This document shows positions 1-14,476 of a stretch of 64,000 nt of DNA, one piece after another. The translations under genes and the position numbers were made by a program. The notes under the pieces were generated by a model. The model did no database searches. It was not told where the DNA came from and was given only the letters and a program-made list of their open reading frames with translations. Within the stretch, counting starts at the first letter, position 1, and each line of letters opens with the position of its first letter. The DNA is from Theristus sp. LFF4_11 (lineage: Eukaryota > Nematoda > Chromadorea > Monhysterida > Xyalidae). The stretch lies in the NCBI GenBank assembly GCA_030248135.1, contig JASANC010001711.1:62001-126000 (forward strand), read 5' to 3'.

Positions 1-2427
1 GTCATCATTGATGTCCCATTTCAAGCGTTGCGGATCGATCTTCGTTTCCACTTTACCGAGGCACGAGCCGTCTTCGTTATACCTGCGATAGAACGACTCT
101 GCAGACAATATCAAACAGCTAACAGCAATTCTGATGTGGAAGTGTTGGCTGCATTGGAGTTTCGCGCACTGATTCGCCTCGTTCACACCATTTGGAGCCA
201 ATCACAGCGCTTGATGCGAACTCTCTCATTAACTAAAACTGTTTTTCTGAACTAAAACTAAAACAAACTTTGCTCCACTTTTTCAACCCAATGTCCTCTA
301 TTGAGCAATAAAACGCCGAAAGCGCGCGCACTGACCACAGTTCTCGCCCGGTATGCGTGTGTGATTGAAGAGTCGTTCATATTGCATGACGCACGACGGA
401 ATGGGCGGGCGTGTCAGTGCGAACGGCGACACCTCGGAGCGTTGCACCATTCTGCGGAACGTCAACGCTGCGACGGCGATGTTCGCTGCTCGCGCCGCCT
501 GCGTCGGCCTGATGCCGCCCTTCGCAAACGGATTCATGCAGCCCTGCAAGCACGGTGCTCCTTTGAAAGGCGACAAGAAAACACCGAAGCACAATGCCAG
601 TTGCGCAAGTGCACCGGTAACGTGGAGTGGCTGCCAGTCGCAAACTGACTGACAAAATGCCTCGTTCACACCAGGCAATCAGCGAGCATTGTTGAACTGC
701 AATCACCGTTGGTTGAAAAGAGAACACACGACAAAATCATGTTCGTAAGCGAAATAGAATGAAAACAAACAAATATAATGAGATAAAACATCTTTGATGA
801 AATGCAAACTTACAAGGCCGTAATAATTGCTGTTGATCATGATCGGTGCTCTGCCCCGTAGATACACCATTTCTATCCACCAGTCGCTGACCTACATTAA
901 AAACAACATTCACACTTTCTAAAACTTGCATGTTTTTCAAACGACAAACATACCCAATTGACGGACAGCCAGCTTTTCAGAGTCAAATAGCCCTGTAATC
1001 TTCGACCGAGGCCTTTGCGAAACTTCAGAGTCAGTTCAACCAATTCGTCGTACTCCGCGTCCGACAGAATTGGCCGCATCGATTTCAGGTGCTGCAAAAT
1101 TCAATGGTGCTGATTTTGGTGACACAACAGATCGGTTAAATTCAATAAATTCATGTGGCAGCAAAAAATTTGCACTTGAAATAGTGTGATAAGATTCGAC
1201 AAAAATGCTTTGAACAAATAAAACAAAGAGAATGTGCAAATAAATGAGAGTCTGACCTTATCGAGTGTCTCCTCGAGCGACGGAAGGGGCAGATGCGGCA
1301 GCGCCCCCTGGAACGAGTGCATCAGCGGACGACACTTGCTGATCGCGTACATGATCGCCTGAAATGCCACATTTGCCTAACCCAAGCTAGTCATTCAACC
1401 AAAATTGATCCTATCCGTTTATACAAAAAACTGAGAAAAAAAACAAACCAAAAACTCAAATAAACCAAGGCACCAACCATGAAGGTTTTTGTTGTGAACG
1501 AGAAGTTGCCCTCGTGTTTATCCTCGTACATGTATCCCTTGTACGAGAGCAGCATCTTCAGTGCGACCCGTACCGCCTGGATCCACAGAAACCAGAATAT
1601 GGCCGTGCAAAGCACCGTCGAGAACACGTACGCAATGCTGCCGTCGCTGAAGATTAAAAAAAATCCCAATTTCCCCACGTCCACGTGACAGTAGTTCCCA
1701 ATCACGAGTTTTTGAATCGTGCAATATAAAAACGTTTACAAACGTTTCAGCTTCAGTCACTCTGTTCGTAACAATAGCGCAGCAACAACAACGAACCTGA
1801 CACAACACCAATTCAGCGCCTTTCTGGTTGTGGGGATGAAACCGAATGACGCATCGATTCTGAACGCCAACCAAAGAAACATGTTGAATGCAATCATGCC
1901 AACGAGTATTGTCGGGCTCGCCGGGAATAGACGCGCCGTGAAATCGTTCTGAAACAACGCAAAGCTGTGCAGTGCAGTGCATCTCAAACGCTGATTAGCT
2001 TCATACCACCACTTGTACGAGAGCAACATGAACTCTATATTCGGTCTCCCGGCGATTCAGCGGGCGAAGGACACCGAAATCGAGCTCAGCTGAGATCACT
2101 GGTGTCCAGCTATCACACCATGACTTGGCGCTGTCTTCCTTAGTCTTTCACACGGTTCAGCGGTTCCGCGGTGATAAACCCCAACACAAAACCACTCTCT
2201 CGAGTTTGGTAGCATCGGGTGCCGGTGGTGACTGGAAGCGAACCGACAAGTCGAAGCAAACAGCATGATCGCATTTTGCAGGCGACCTTGAATCTGGCGA
2301 CGCGTCGTTTATACGCATGCACGAACGAATGCCAGATGTCCCGGAGCAACTCCTGGTCGTACGACACGGACACGCCGTCGTGCGAGACGCTGAAGCTCAG
2401 TGCGACGGCGTTGTGCGCCTCGGCCAT
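1..2427 (-). CDS. CPT1: Carnitine O-palmitoyltransferase 1 (5' part, cut by left edge)
   Basis: CPT1 is the outer mitochondrial membrane enzyme that transfers long-chain acyl groups from CoA to carnitine, the malonyl-CoA-regulated entry step of beta-oxidation. Exons seen on the minus strand: 2287-2427, 1797-1948, 1478-1646, 1257-1358, 954-1091, 814-891, 336-543 and 1-98, phases agreeing. The start MAEAHNAV matches the conserved N-terminal regulatory segment of the family. Two hydrophobic segments follow (around residues 57-75 and 103-122), then [55 protein letters not shown] and [11 protein letters not shown], all in the family order. The catalytic His region lies beyond the left edge. Exon 1-98 is the least certain: it aligns only loosely, and about 15 residues expected after the RIPGE motif are missing, so a small exon between 98 and 336 may have been missed. 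The exon 2 donor is GTTCGT. Family identity is secure. Confidence 0.93.
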
Positions 2428-4833
2428 CTTGCTTGCGTTTGTTCTGATGTGATGCGGGAACTTTCTCTTGCTCTAATCACTGATTTTGATTGTTCGACCT
2501 TCGAAGGTAATGGTAATGATAATAATAATAATAATCTGTTTTGTTATTTTTTTGTCAATTCTGTTTTAATGTTTTAGTCGCATGTTATCGTCTCGAATAC
2601 ACTGAGAATAACAGCAAATGTCTGGCGTTCTGTTGTTATTACAAATCGCAGAAATAAATCGCAGTTTGAGAATTGAGGATAGCAATAGAAGGAAATCTGG
2701 AAGAGAAATGATCATAGTATTGCAGACCAATGTGAGAAAAAATCACAGAATCCTGGTCGAAGCATGAAAAACACCAATTGGAAAACGCAATGCAAGACCG
2801 CGCCCACACTGGTGGTAACCAATTTCCATTTTTAGACATGTGTAAAAATCAAAAAACATTCATAAGATAACAGAGTGCAAAGAACGTTGCTTGGTGACTT
2901 TGTTGTGAAACAGAAACACGTCAACACGAAAAAAAGCACCCACGTGCTGCCAGACAAGGTATGATAAATAAACATGGCAAAACAAATAAACAAACAAAAA
3001 CAGTGGGAGGCTGTTGAATTAATTCCAGAAGGAAATTTTTTTTGTTTAAAATTGAGCAACTGAAAAAACTGATATGAAAATCCACAAAAAAATACCCCGT
3101 CACTATGCCCATGCCAAAAATACGAACTGATATGAAGACGATTTCTGTCAAAACACGTGAATAAATTGCATGTGCGTGTTGACTGACAGTCACGAGGTTC
3201 ACGAAAACAACAATCACAATTCGCCAGTTTGTATTGACCTTGATACGATGCTGAGATTAGTGGCAATGTGACAAACTTTGTTGCTGCCTCCGGACGTGCG
3301 TGCAACATGCACTATATCAATATGTAATATATCAATGTTGATGAAAACGCATCATTGATTTGTGGCAGACGTTGATTCAAAGGTGATGTTTCATGCTGTA
3401 CATGAAGATAATTCAATAATGAAACATCACTGCAAAAATCATCGAAAAAACGACACATTCAAATGTTCAACAATTTGCCGATTGATTTGACTGCACCATC
3501 GAAGATCATCACCAAGCACCAACACAGTTATCCACTGAATTGAATGTCCACAATAAGTGTGCTGGCTGAGATTAAAAAACTGAAAGACGCAAAAAAACAA
3601 AAAAAAACACAAACGAAGAAAGCCACAGTGAACGTGTTGCTGCTGGGAAAAGCACGCGAAACACGAACACACGAAAACCAGGAAGATGATCAATTGGCCG
3701 TCTGAAGAAGTAACTTGACTGGAAAAAGAGCGTTCAAATGAAACGCACACACACGAACAGACATGACAAGCAAGACGGGCACACACATTGCTACGATATG
3801 CTAGCTGAGACTTGTGCTGTATCACGAGATGATACACGTGAAGCTGGTGCCAGCTTCACAAAATGACGTCACTAAAAATAAAAACACAGCCCACCAAGCA
3901 GCACGCGCTGACGCTCGTTCAAGAGAATCTTTTTACTGCTGCTCCCACGACACAAGCTAATTCTCGCAGTCGCAGCGTTCAGTCACGTGAATATTTCATT
4001 CAGGCAATTTGATGATGGTTTGCTCTCACTTGTGCAGTTGAACGCAATTCAATCGATAAACAGGCCCTTTAGCCCATTACTGATAACATGATAAATTATG
4101 TATACAGGCACGTGGGACATTACAACCGACATACAACTCTGCAAAGCAAAGTTACGCTGTGACAAGCGAGATACCACGAAACACCACTGGCGCCGAACAA
4201 CGTTTCGCCTGAACTTTTATTTGCCTGAAATTAGCACGAATTGCACTGCACACATCACTCACAGAGTGACCACAATGATGATGATGAATATTTTGTGTTT
4301 TTGTACAATTCGTTGTCAATGTCACAAAAATCGACGCCTATTGAAATCAAACGTAAATCACGCAAAAAATGTGAAATCGTCCACCGCCACAAACACATAC
4401 AGTTGCAAACTGCTGCTAACAGCACAACGACTAGTTGGACTAACACCGGGTTACAATCACAAGAACACCATAAAAACATTAAGTAATGATGCCCCGACAA
4501 TATGAATCCCAAATTCTGAAAAAAAACTGTGATCCCAATTCAAATAAAATTTACTACAACAGATTACAAAACACAGGCAATTCAAAAAAGCATTTCAGGG
4601 TGTTAGTTTAAACCACTCCAACATGTTTGGTGATTGCTATTACAAAGATGTCATTATTACCCAAATCAAGCCCAAAATCTGCACAAGCATGTCAATCCTA
4701 AATTGCAAGTAAGCACACAGAGTATTTATTATTTTGCTCAAATTTCACCACCGTTTGCCTCCATTTCCGTTCGCACAAATTTCCGAAATCCGAATATTAT
4801 GTTCTTCTATTGAACCTCAACTGCCACATCAAA
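2428..4833. other. Intergenic region between CPT1 start and R3HDM4-like 3' end
   Basis: No supported gene is seen. The first few hundred bases upstream of the CPT1 start at 2427 should hold its promoter, but no TATA box or other recognisable motif stands out. A short ATAATAATAATAAT run lies near 2518-2533. A minus-strand AATAAA (plus-strand tttatt near 4724) lies about 110 bases past the stop of the R3H gene and is a plausible polyadenylation signal for it. The rest is AT-rich and unstructured. Confidence 0.5.
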
Positions 4834-6821
4834 TCAGGACGCCATGGTGCAACGACGACGACGACGTTGATTGGTCTTACGTGATGCGACGAACGTTGAC
4901 AGCGACAACTGGGGACGTATGAAGTAGGGACGCACGTTCTCGACCTGCGTCGCGCGGCGTCCGTCCGATTGGTTGAAACCTGTAACACACAAAAAAATGT
5001 GTTCACATATTGGAATGGTGATCAGAAGCAGTGACCGCACAAGAACATCACTCCACCAACACACACACATTTAGCGCTGCTAAAGGCTAATTGTCTAGCT
5101 CGTTACAAACTTTTTCATTGCTGAAATTTATGCGTCAGCTCTATTACTGCGCTCCGCTGTGTTTAGGTCATTCGGAATGGCTGAACCAATGGGTCACCAG
5201 ATTTACAAGAATGATGCGTGTTGCTCATAACATCGCTTAATTATCAGGAGACGAGCCATTTTGAACTCAATCTGTAGGCAGCTTTTGGAACCGGAGTGTG
5301 ACACAATGAAATGACACAACGCAGTTTCGCACACGGATTTGACATTTCTTTGACAATTCATACTGCGGCATTCTTGGCAATGCAACAAACGAACTTTTCG
5401 ATGTCAACGAGAGATATTGAGCAACGGCATGCAGCAGCAGCCGATCGTAGCTGCTGGACACGTGCGTCACGTAGACGCCGTCAAATGAGTCACGGAAAAA
5501 GTCGGACAGCGCTTCTTCGAACCGATCAATGGTGCCCTGGGACACAGAACAACAAAACTGCAAAATATTGCTTTACAAAACTACTCATTGTAATGCAAAA
5601 AAAGAACTGTTACTTACCCAAGGCACATTACCAGAAGTGAGCAACTGACGGAATCGACCGTCGATTTGTAGATAGCTGTTTTCGGCCGAAAATGGTCGAC
5701 CTGCAACGCTTGAATGTTTTCAAAAGTGCCAATAATGAAAGCAAACTTTCAAAAAAACCTGGTAGTAAAAACCAAAACGAAAATCTACTGTAAAACTATT
5801 GCAAATACCATGCCAGCTAAAAACACAAACCACACAACAAGCAAACACGCAGCAATAATCAATTAGTAAGCTTACCACAGAAGCGACACGTACGAGTTAG
5901 AGAGAGTCCGTTGGCAGAGCAACGGTGAGACGGTGGACACGTGTGACGGGGGTCAAGCATTCTGAATCTTACCGGAGTGCTGAGCTCCGTGCTTGTTGCC
6001 CCGTGCACGATGGCGTAGTGCCCCCAGGCGGCGTGTTTTTGGCAACTGCATCTGACCGGTTGACGTCGATGCGCGCTCGGAGTCGGTCGACTGAAGATGC
6101 TGGTCGAGGTTGACACCGTGCACTAGCAACTCCTGTTGTTCCTCTTCGTTCAAGTCGACAAATGTACGCCATGCCTGAACAGAAAGGAAGAAAGCGGAGA
6201 TTCCATTCAGAATCACGCTGTCGAACATACAAAATCAACGATCGCAATCAGGCGGCATTCATGAAGTAACAATGAGCAATGCATGACAGTGCTGCTTCAT
6301 GAATGTCGCTTAACTTGCTGCATCACAGAAAGAGAACACTCGCCGTTCTCACCTGCATGGCATCGTCATCGACGAACAGCTGACTAAACGCGGTCACCGT
6401 GTCTGGCAATGTGTCACTCAGGTCGTAACAAATGTCATCTGGGTCAGCGTGCGACTCAAGAAGCCGAGCTGCATTTCATGCAACGACGTCAGAGAAATCT
6501 TCAAAAACAATCTGAAAAACGCAAAGGCGACAAGCGCCCACCAGCTTCAACTCGGCGTTGTTTGCGAGCGGCTTTCTTGCGAGCGATCGCTTGATTTGTG
6601 TCGACCGGGTGGGGCAGCGAGCATTGGCGCCGCGGTCGAGTACGACGACGACGCCCCATTTGTTGATGCAGCGCTGCTTGCTGCGCTTGCTGCTGCACCA
6701 CATCTTCGTTGTCTGTGTTCTCTGGTGATTCGTCAAAAACGTAACTGCAAATGCGTTGGGAAATTGGACGTTAACGTTGTGTGTATTTTCAGAACAAGCT
6801 CACCAGACTACTACGCTGCAT
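4834..6821 (-). CDS. R3HDM4: R3H domain-containing protein 4-like
   Basis: Seven exons on the minus strand: 6796-6821, 6542-6744, 6468-6353, 5973-6174, 5618-5700, 5395-5536 and 4834-4979, adding up to 306 codons with consistent phases (about 305 aa; the human protein is about 268). The order of segments matches R3HDM4: a basic region (RKKAARKQRR), an acidic-hydrophobic stretch (DTVTAFSQLFVDDDAM), AWRTFVDLNEEEQQELL, a basic linker, and a C-terminal R3H-type block with SSYDRLLLHAVAQYLSL, where the R-x-x-x-H spacing of R3H domains is visible. R3H domains bind single-stranded nucleic acid. The role of this family is poorly known. The first exon is the weakest part: its donor (TT|GTTCTG) was chosen only because it keeps the frame. 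The exon 5395-5536 donor is GTTCGT. The gene is divergent from spermidine synthase, about 5.1 kb away. Confidence 0.8.
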
Positions 6822-9800
6822 GATTGAACAGAGCTGAAAAACAGAATTCAAGACAGAAAAAACTCGGAACGGAAACGGCAACGAACTCGTCAATGAAGTT
6901 TTCGAACGCATATGCTGGCGCTCGTTCTGGCACGACGACTGACGTTTGATTTGCACGAATCACGCCCATCGCTCACAACACAATTGATGTTCTTCAACAG
7001 ACGTTTATGAATAATGAATATGATCGAGCGAGACGAGACGACGAATATGGATTCCGATGACTTATTGAGCTTCTGTCGATTTCGTTAAAGTTCCTTCCTC
7101 TTATGAGCAATACTGAGTTGAGTTTCGTTTCGTTGTTGCCAGCCAACTAATCAGGCTCTCGTGTCGCGTTTGTCTGTTAGAGGCGAAAACATGATGATCA
7201 GGTGAACATGAAACCTGAGCTTGAGCATGGCATGGCCACAAACTGTGCCAGCCAACCAGTCACTTTTTACATGGTTAGATTGAGTACCACAATTCAGGAG
7301 CCAAAAAAACCGCGGAAAGGAAAAGGAAGCAGCGTGGTAAAAATTGTTTTGTGATCTGCACGATCCTCATCACTGCAAAGAAAATCCGAAGTCACGTGTG
7401 TCCTTTCATGGGTGAAAGAATGAATGAATCGTGACTGCTCATGTTGCAAATTGAGCGGAGCGTACTGAACACGCCTTGACAATGCAGGCAACATGTTTTT
7501 AAACTAGGACTTTTCTGCGAAGAAGGCTTTGCTGTCGCGGAGTTGACTTTTTCAATCAATTTAGGATCGTGATCGATGGTTTTTCAGAAATATTTTGTTG
7601 TGTGATGTTGACCTGTCTTCTGTTTCAATGTTAAAAATACAACTGAGTCGTGATTCGTGAAACAACAAAGAAACAATCAACGAACAACGGAAAACGGGAT
7701 CGAAGATCGAGTCAACAACACATACAGACACAACTCACCGATTCAAAAGATGATTTGGAGAACAGGCATTGTTTCTGGCAGCGTTTTTAAGTTGATCCTG
7801 CCGATTCACTGCTTGTTTTTCAACCATCAATTTCAATAACGAAACGAGCATTCACCTGATCGCAACCATTTTTTTTTTGATTAATCACATCACATTAATC
7901 ACATCGAAATCGGAAATTATTATATTATTCAATAAAATCCCTCAAATCTGATTTTGCAACGATTTGGCATCATTGCGCTTCGTCTGATTGAGGTTTGTTT
8001 TGATTTCTCTTTTCTGTTTCAACCATTGTGTTGAACCGACGTCGAGGGTGGTTAAACCAGACCGGTCGGAGCTGTAGGCCGGTCGGGAAGCAGGCCGCAG
8101 GCGTAGACCCACACAAAAGTAGGCCCGCCTACTCGGAGCAGGCCTAACGTAAGGATGTTTTTTTAAATTTAACTTGAAACAATGTGAAATTTTTTTACTC
8201 TGTCTTGAAAATTCGATTTTTGGCTTAATTTTTTGAAATTCGACAACGTCGAAAGTCGACGAAGCTGTTTGGAGCGACCGACTTCAATATCGACCACGAC
8301 ACGAACCACCAACGATCGTCATTCTGCATGTCACCACTGCCGCCGCAGCAAATCGACTATCGTGAATAATTAAACAACAAAACAAAACTCATAATTATGA
8401 CTCCATTTACCCTTTGAAAGTTTAAAATCAACAAAATACCGTTAATAAAAAATTTAAACATGGGCCAAAAACTTGCGTGTGGTGCTCCACAAATCATGTG
8501 GTGAACAGATGAATGACAGACATTTGCCGGGCAAGGTGAATGAATGAAAAATGGACAGAAACAGGAGAATGGACGGAATACAAAGTGGCAACGTGCGCAC
8601 GGTGCAGACCTCAACCGCAAACGAAAGGTTGAAAAACGCACCGCCAGCTTCATCGGACAAATCCTTCAGTAGTACATCTTCGAGTGTTGTGGTGGAATGA
8701 CATCACATGATGTTTGTTGTATTTGCGTTTGTTGGTTGGAATGTTGCCGCACACAGAAGAGAATATCATTGGATTAGATCAATTCAATTTCATTTTCAAT
8801 GGATTCTTTCAACTTGATTGGTTGAACAATTCTTTGATTGAAAAAACAAGTGTAGAATTGGCAGGATCCAAAAATCCAATGCCACTGCTCAATCCAACAC
8901 TTATTATTCAAATCAAACTGCAGTTGCAAACTCAATTCACTCGGTGTTTCAATGGGAATGCTGTTCGGCTCGCTCGACGTCGCTCTTCTCAGCTTGTGCC
9001 AATGCCCATGACGACGAAAAATCATCAACACACAAAACAATTCCACTAAATTGATGCTGGCTGAATGGTGAGTTCGCCGCAGGGGCCAAACGATAGCCGT
9101 CGTTGCCCCGTCATCTGATCTTCTATCGTCAAATCAAATCAAATGAAACCGTTTATTTAATTCTTCAATCAATTTCTTTCTTGATAAAGAAAGTTTTGAA
9201 CCAAAAACTCAAAAACCTGATTGTGATAGAACCTGTCATCGTCGTTTCGTTCCACGCACTGTTTAGATTTTGATTTTCAAACCATGATTCAATTCAAATT
9301 TAAGTCTCAAACTAAAGAACAAACCACTGGTTCGATCAAAACGAACGTCCTTCTCTAGTTCTTTCTTTCTTTTTATTTTAATTAGCATTTGTCTGCTTCC
9401 TCGGTGATAATTTACCGTTGGCAGACATTTTGTTTTGCAACATGAATACCAACCTGAATGAATGATGTTGAAGGTTGCACGTTGCACATTGCAATCAATA
9501 AACAGCACTGCACAGCAGGTGCAGGCTCGGCCACGCACTACGTACATTTCCAACGGTTGCCCTTCTTTTCTAAAAACCGACACGCTCGTTGTCGGACATT
9601 GCTAAAACAGACCTGATTCAAATCGGTCAGCCTACATCCTTAAAATGTGGGAGAATGTCGAGTAACGTTTTTTTCAAAGGAAGCCGACTAATGCTAATCA
9701 GAATAAAAAGAAGAAAACAGAACGAGAATTTCGTTTGTTTGTGTGATGCTTGTTGGTTTTCTTTTGTTTGGTTCAGATTTTGAACAAATTGAATTGAAAT

Positions 9801-9959
9801 TGGATATTCGAAACAGTATTTCGTTTTCGACGACGACGGCGAGCTTCCTGTCTGTCGGTTTGGCACTGTCAATTGGATGAGAGTGTTGAATAATTGATTT
9901 GTCTGATGCCAAATTCAGCGCCGAATTTTTTATACCGCCGGTTCACGCTCCATTAATTC
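6822..9959. other. Intergenic region upstream of the R3HDM4-like gene
   Basis: Nothing gene-like is supported. A small GC-rich patch at about 8057-8150 stands out from AT-rich surroundings. It contains repeated CCGGTC and GGCC motifs (GACCGGTC, GGCCGGTCGG), but does not fold into a tRNA and lacks a B-box. Open frames here are short and lack codon-like composition. Confidence 0.4.
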
Positions 9960-10170
9960 ATTCAGAATTTGTCAAGGTCTACTTTTCAGAAGTTCTCGGC
10001 TCTGGAGTCATTTTTTGCGTTGAAATGACTTGGCATTTCATTTCAACATTTCAACGCAAAAAATGACTTGGCTGAATTGAAATGTTTCCGCAAAAATTAT
10101 TGTGTTGCAACTTAAAATATGTTTTTCAGTCGGCCGGCCAAACTTTGACATTTTGTTGTTTTTTTGTTGG
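9960..10170 (+). repeat. Diverged copy of the 1-kb dispersed element, with a perfect hairpin
   Basis: This stretch resembles the internal part of the 1-kb elements at 25575 and 34553: shared blocks include GCGTTGAAATGACTT, TTGCAACTTA followed by ACATGTTTTTCAGTCGG-like sequence, and ATTTTGTTG. It contains a perfect 22-bp inverted repeat (arms 10006-10027 and 10047-10068, 19-base loop). It is interpreted as a decayed partial copy of that family. Confidence 0.6.
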
Positions 10171-10494
10171 GGATTTTAGGCGATGTTTTTAGCCAGTGGA
10201 TAACCCAAAAAAGCGTACAAAACGCCGTCGTGTTTTCTTTGTCAAGTGCCTATGCAGTAAAGAGTGAAGTGAATTTGTGAAATTTCGTCACAAAATGGAT
10301 TTTCCAAACCAGATCCAAATCCAGATTGTTCCTCCAACCACAATGAATCGAAAAGCAAACAAGAACGGAAGCGAAGAACCGAAACAAAAACAGGAAAACC
10401 CGTTCCAAGTTTTAATCCTAGTCTCAGTCCGATTCCCTGATCAAGGAAAAATTGAAACATCGGGATGGGATGGCTGCGGCTGATTTTAAGGATG

Positions 10495-10725
10495 TAGCAG
10501 CACGATTCAGATCTTAATCCAAAAGCCTAATCCTAAGTCAAACCTGATCCTAACCTAATCCTAACCTAAGCCAAGCCTTTTCAAGAAGGAAGATGTCAGA
10601 ACAATTGCGTTTTGAACAAGTTCTTGTTGGGGCCGGAGCTTGTGCACGCGCGCTAGTGGATCATGAGCATGAGCATGCCGATGCCCGTGCGCGTGCGTTT
10701 TAAAAAAGAAGCGCCAGGATTTCCA
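10495..10725 (+). repeat. Dispersed repeat with degenerate CCTAA units (copy 1)
   Basis: A run of degenerate CCTAAC/CCTAAT units is followed by AGCCAAGCCTTTTCAAG, a TGTCAGAACAATTGCG block and GTGGATCATGAGCATGAGCA. The same arrangement occurs at 32812, at 62340 and, inverted, at about 35858-36060. It resembles an interspersed repeat carrying a telomere-like hexamer block. Confidence 0.75.
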
Positions 10726-10816
10726 ACGCAACCGAACCACCCAATTGTTATCATAATGTTGCACATTATTGCTCTTCAAAGCTGCAATACTTGCACGTTT
10801 TTGTTGGGGGTGGTAC

Positions 10817-11690
10817 AATTCCGGCCCGCTAATTCCGGCCTGAAGAGTTCCGGCCCGCTCATTCCGGCCCGAAGAATTCCGTCCCGAAGAATTCCGGCCC
10901 GAAGAATTCCGGCCTGGGATAATTCCGGCCCGATGGATTTTCGCCAGCACGAAGAATATTAAACCACACGAAGTGATTTTTCAGTAATAAAATATCGATG
11001 TTCACATGTTACAGTGTATTTTCAATGATGTTCAAAAAAATGTTTGTCTTGTTTGATTTTTTTAGAAAGAGGAACCTTTTTTCCAAAATAATTAACAAAA
11101 AGATTATTTTTCTTATCACGAACCATCAATTATTAACTGATTTTTGTTTGTGCTGTGTGTTTTGTCCTTCTTGATATTATTTCTGCATTTTTTTGACTTG
11201 CGTAATCTTGCTGGCTGGTTTGCATTTTCGTTATTTCAAACGTGACTTTTTTTCGGTGTCTCAAAACATTTCAAGCAAATTTTGCTGGGTGGAGTGTCCA
11301 GCAAATTTCGAGGGGGGGGGCACTAGTGCAGTATCACAAGTCATTATGTTCAACTTGCTGGAACAAAAAAACTCAGGTATAATTCTACACGGCTAACAAA
11401 GCTTCAAACTAGCTGTATGAATTTATTTATTCACGGCGTGAACATTGATATTTTATTACCAAAAATCACTTCGTGTGCTTTAATATTGTTCGTGCTGGCG
11501 AAAATTCATCGGGCCGGAATTCTCCGGGCCGGAATTCTTCGGGCCGGAATTCTTCGGGCCGGAATTGTCTGGCCGGAACTCTTCAGGCCGGAATTCTTCG
11601 GGCCGGAATTCTTCGGGCCGGAATGAGCGGGCCGGAATTCTTCGGGCCGGAATTTCGCGGGCCGGAATAGTACACGAGCCGTTTTTGTTT
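10817..11690. mobile_element. Foldback element with inverted arms of a 15-bp GC-rich tandem repeat
   Basis: Left arm about 10817-11010 and right arm about 11430-11690 are inverted copies of one another. Each arm carries a 15-bp tandem with the core GGGCCGGAATTCTTC (about 7 units left, 11 right), then GTGCTGGCGAAAAT, CACTTCGTGTG and a GATATTTTATTAC block. The unique middle (11011-11430) is AT-rich and encodes nothing recognisable. No transposase is present, so this is a non-autonomous foldback type. Variant units (GAGCGGGCC, GTCTGGCC) occur at matching positions in both arms, showing that the arms share a common origin rather than converging by chance. Confidence 0.8.
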
Positions 11691-11923
11691 ATAGTTGAAA
11701 GTGTTTCCACGGCTCTGCTGAAACATAAACAACTTGACCCTTGTTCTAATCTCTGGAAGCAACTTGTTTTAGCTGGAAAACAACAAAGTGCAAACAAACG
11801 TTAAAATTTACGGTTTTGAACAGTGTATTGTTTATAATACTTTATAGTGGGTGTTTGAACTATTTTTGTGCTCTCCATTCTGCATTTCTTCCATTTGCGC
11901 AGGCGCTGCTGGACTCGGCAATC

Positions 11924-14114
<2,191 letters not shown>

Positions 14115-14236
14115 GCTCGGAATTGTATCTTTGAAAAAGTTCAGTGCAATCAGTAACAGTTGTCATTAGCTGTGGATCTTTTTGTGATGTGCTTGTGTGA
14201 TTGTGATTTCTGTCATTCCTAAAAATGAACGAACTA

Positions 14237-14476
14237 TGTATGACCTATTTTTTCAAACGTGTCCAACTGAAATGACGTCATGTGCCGCCAAACATGCGCT
14301 TGTCGTTCACAGCAAACCAGACTTTCCGTTTAGCCGATTTCTTCTCGTAAACAAATGGTGAATATCGAATCAGTCACACCAAACTGAAATTTTAGTGCCT
14401 GTACATCGACAAACGGACGTTTTTAAAGCAAATGACGTCATTTTAGTCCGGACACGTTTGAATAAATCTACAATAC
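14237..14476. mobile_element. MITE with ACGTGTCC inverted ends, copy 2
   Basis: Same orientation and nearly the same sequence as the copy at 13455, 120 bases after the spermidine synthase stop. Inverted ends read TCAAACGTGTCC and GGACACGTTTGAATAAA, and TGACGTCA occurs near both ends. The right end carries an AATAAA that could serve as a polyadenylation signal for spermidine synthase; that role is inference. Confidence 0.85.

Noticed and set aside
4241..4512. Overlapping frames near 4.2-4.5 kb
   Set aside because: Both strands open over low-complexity sequence downstream of the R3H gene; no support.
10817..11690. CRISPR-like array
   Set aside because: Repeats are directly adjacent without unique spacers, and the genome is eukaryotic.
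11473..11804. Open frames of RAGIL/SGRNS pentapeptide repeats
   Set aside because: They come from a 15-bp tandem open in many frames on both strands inside a foldback element; not evidence of a protein.
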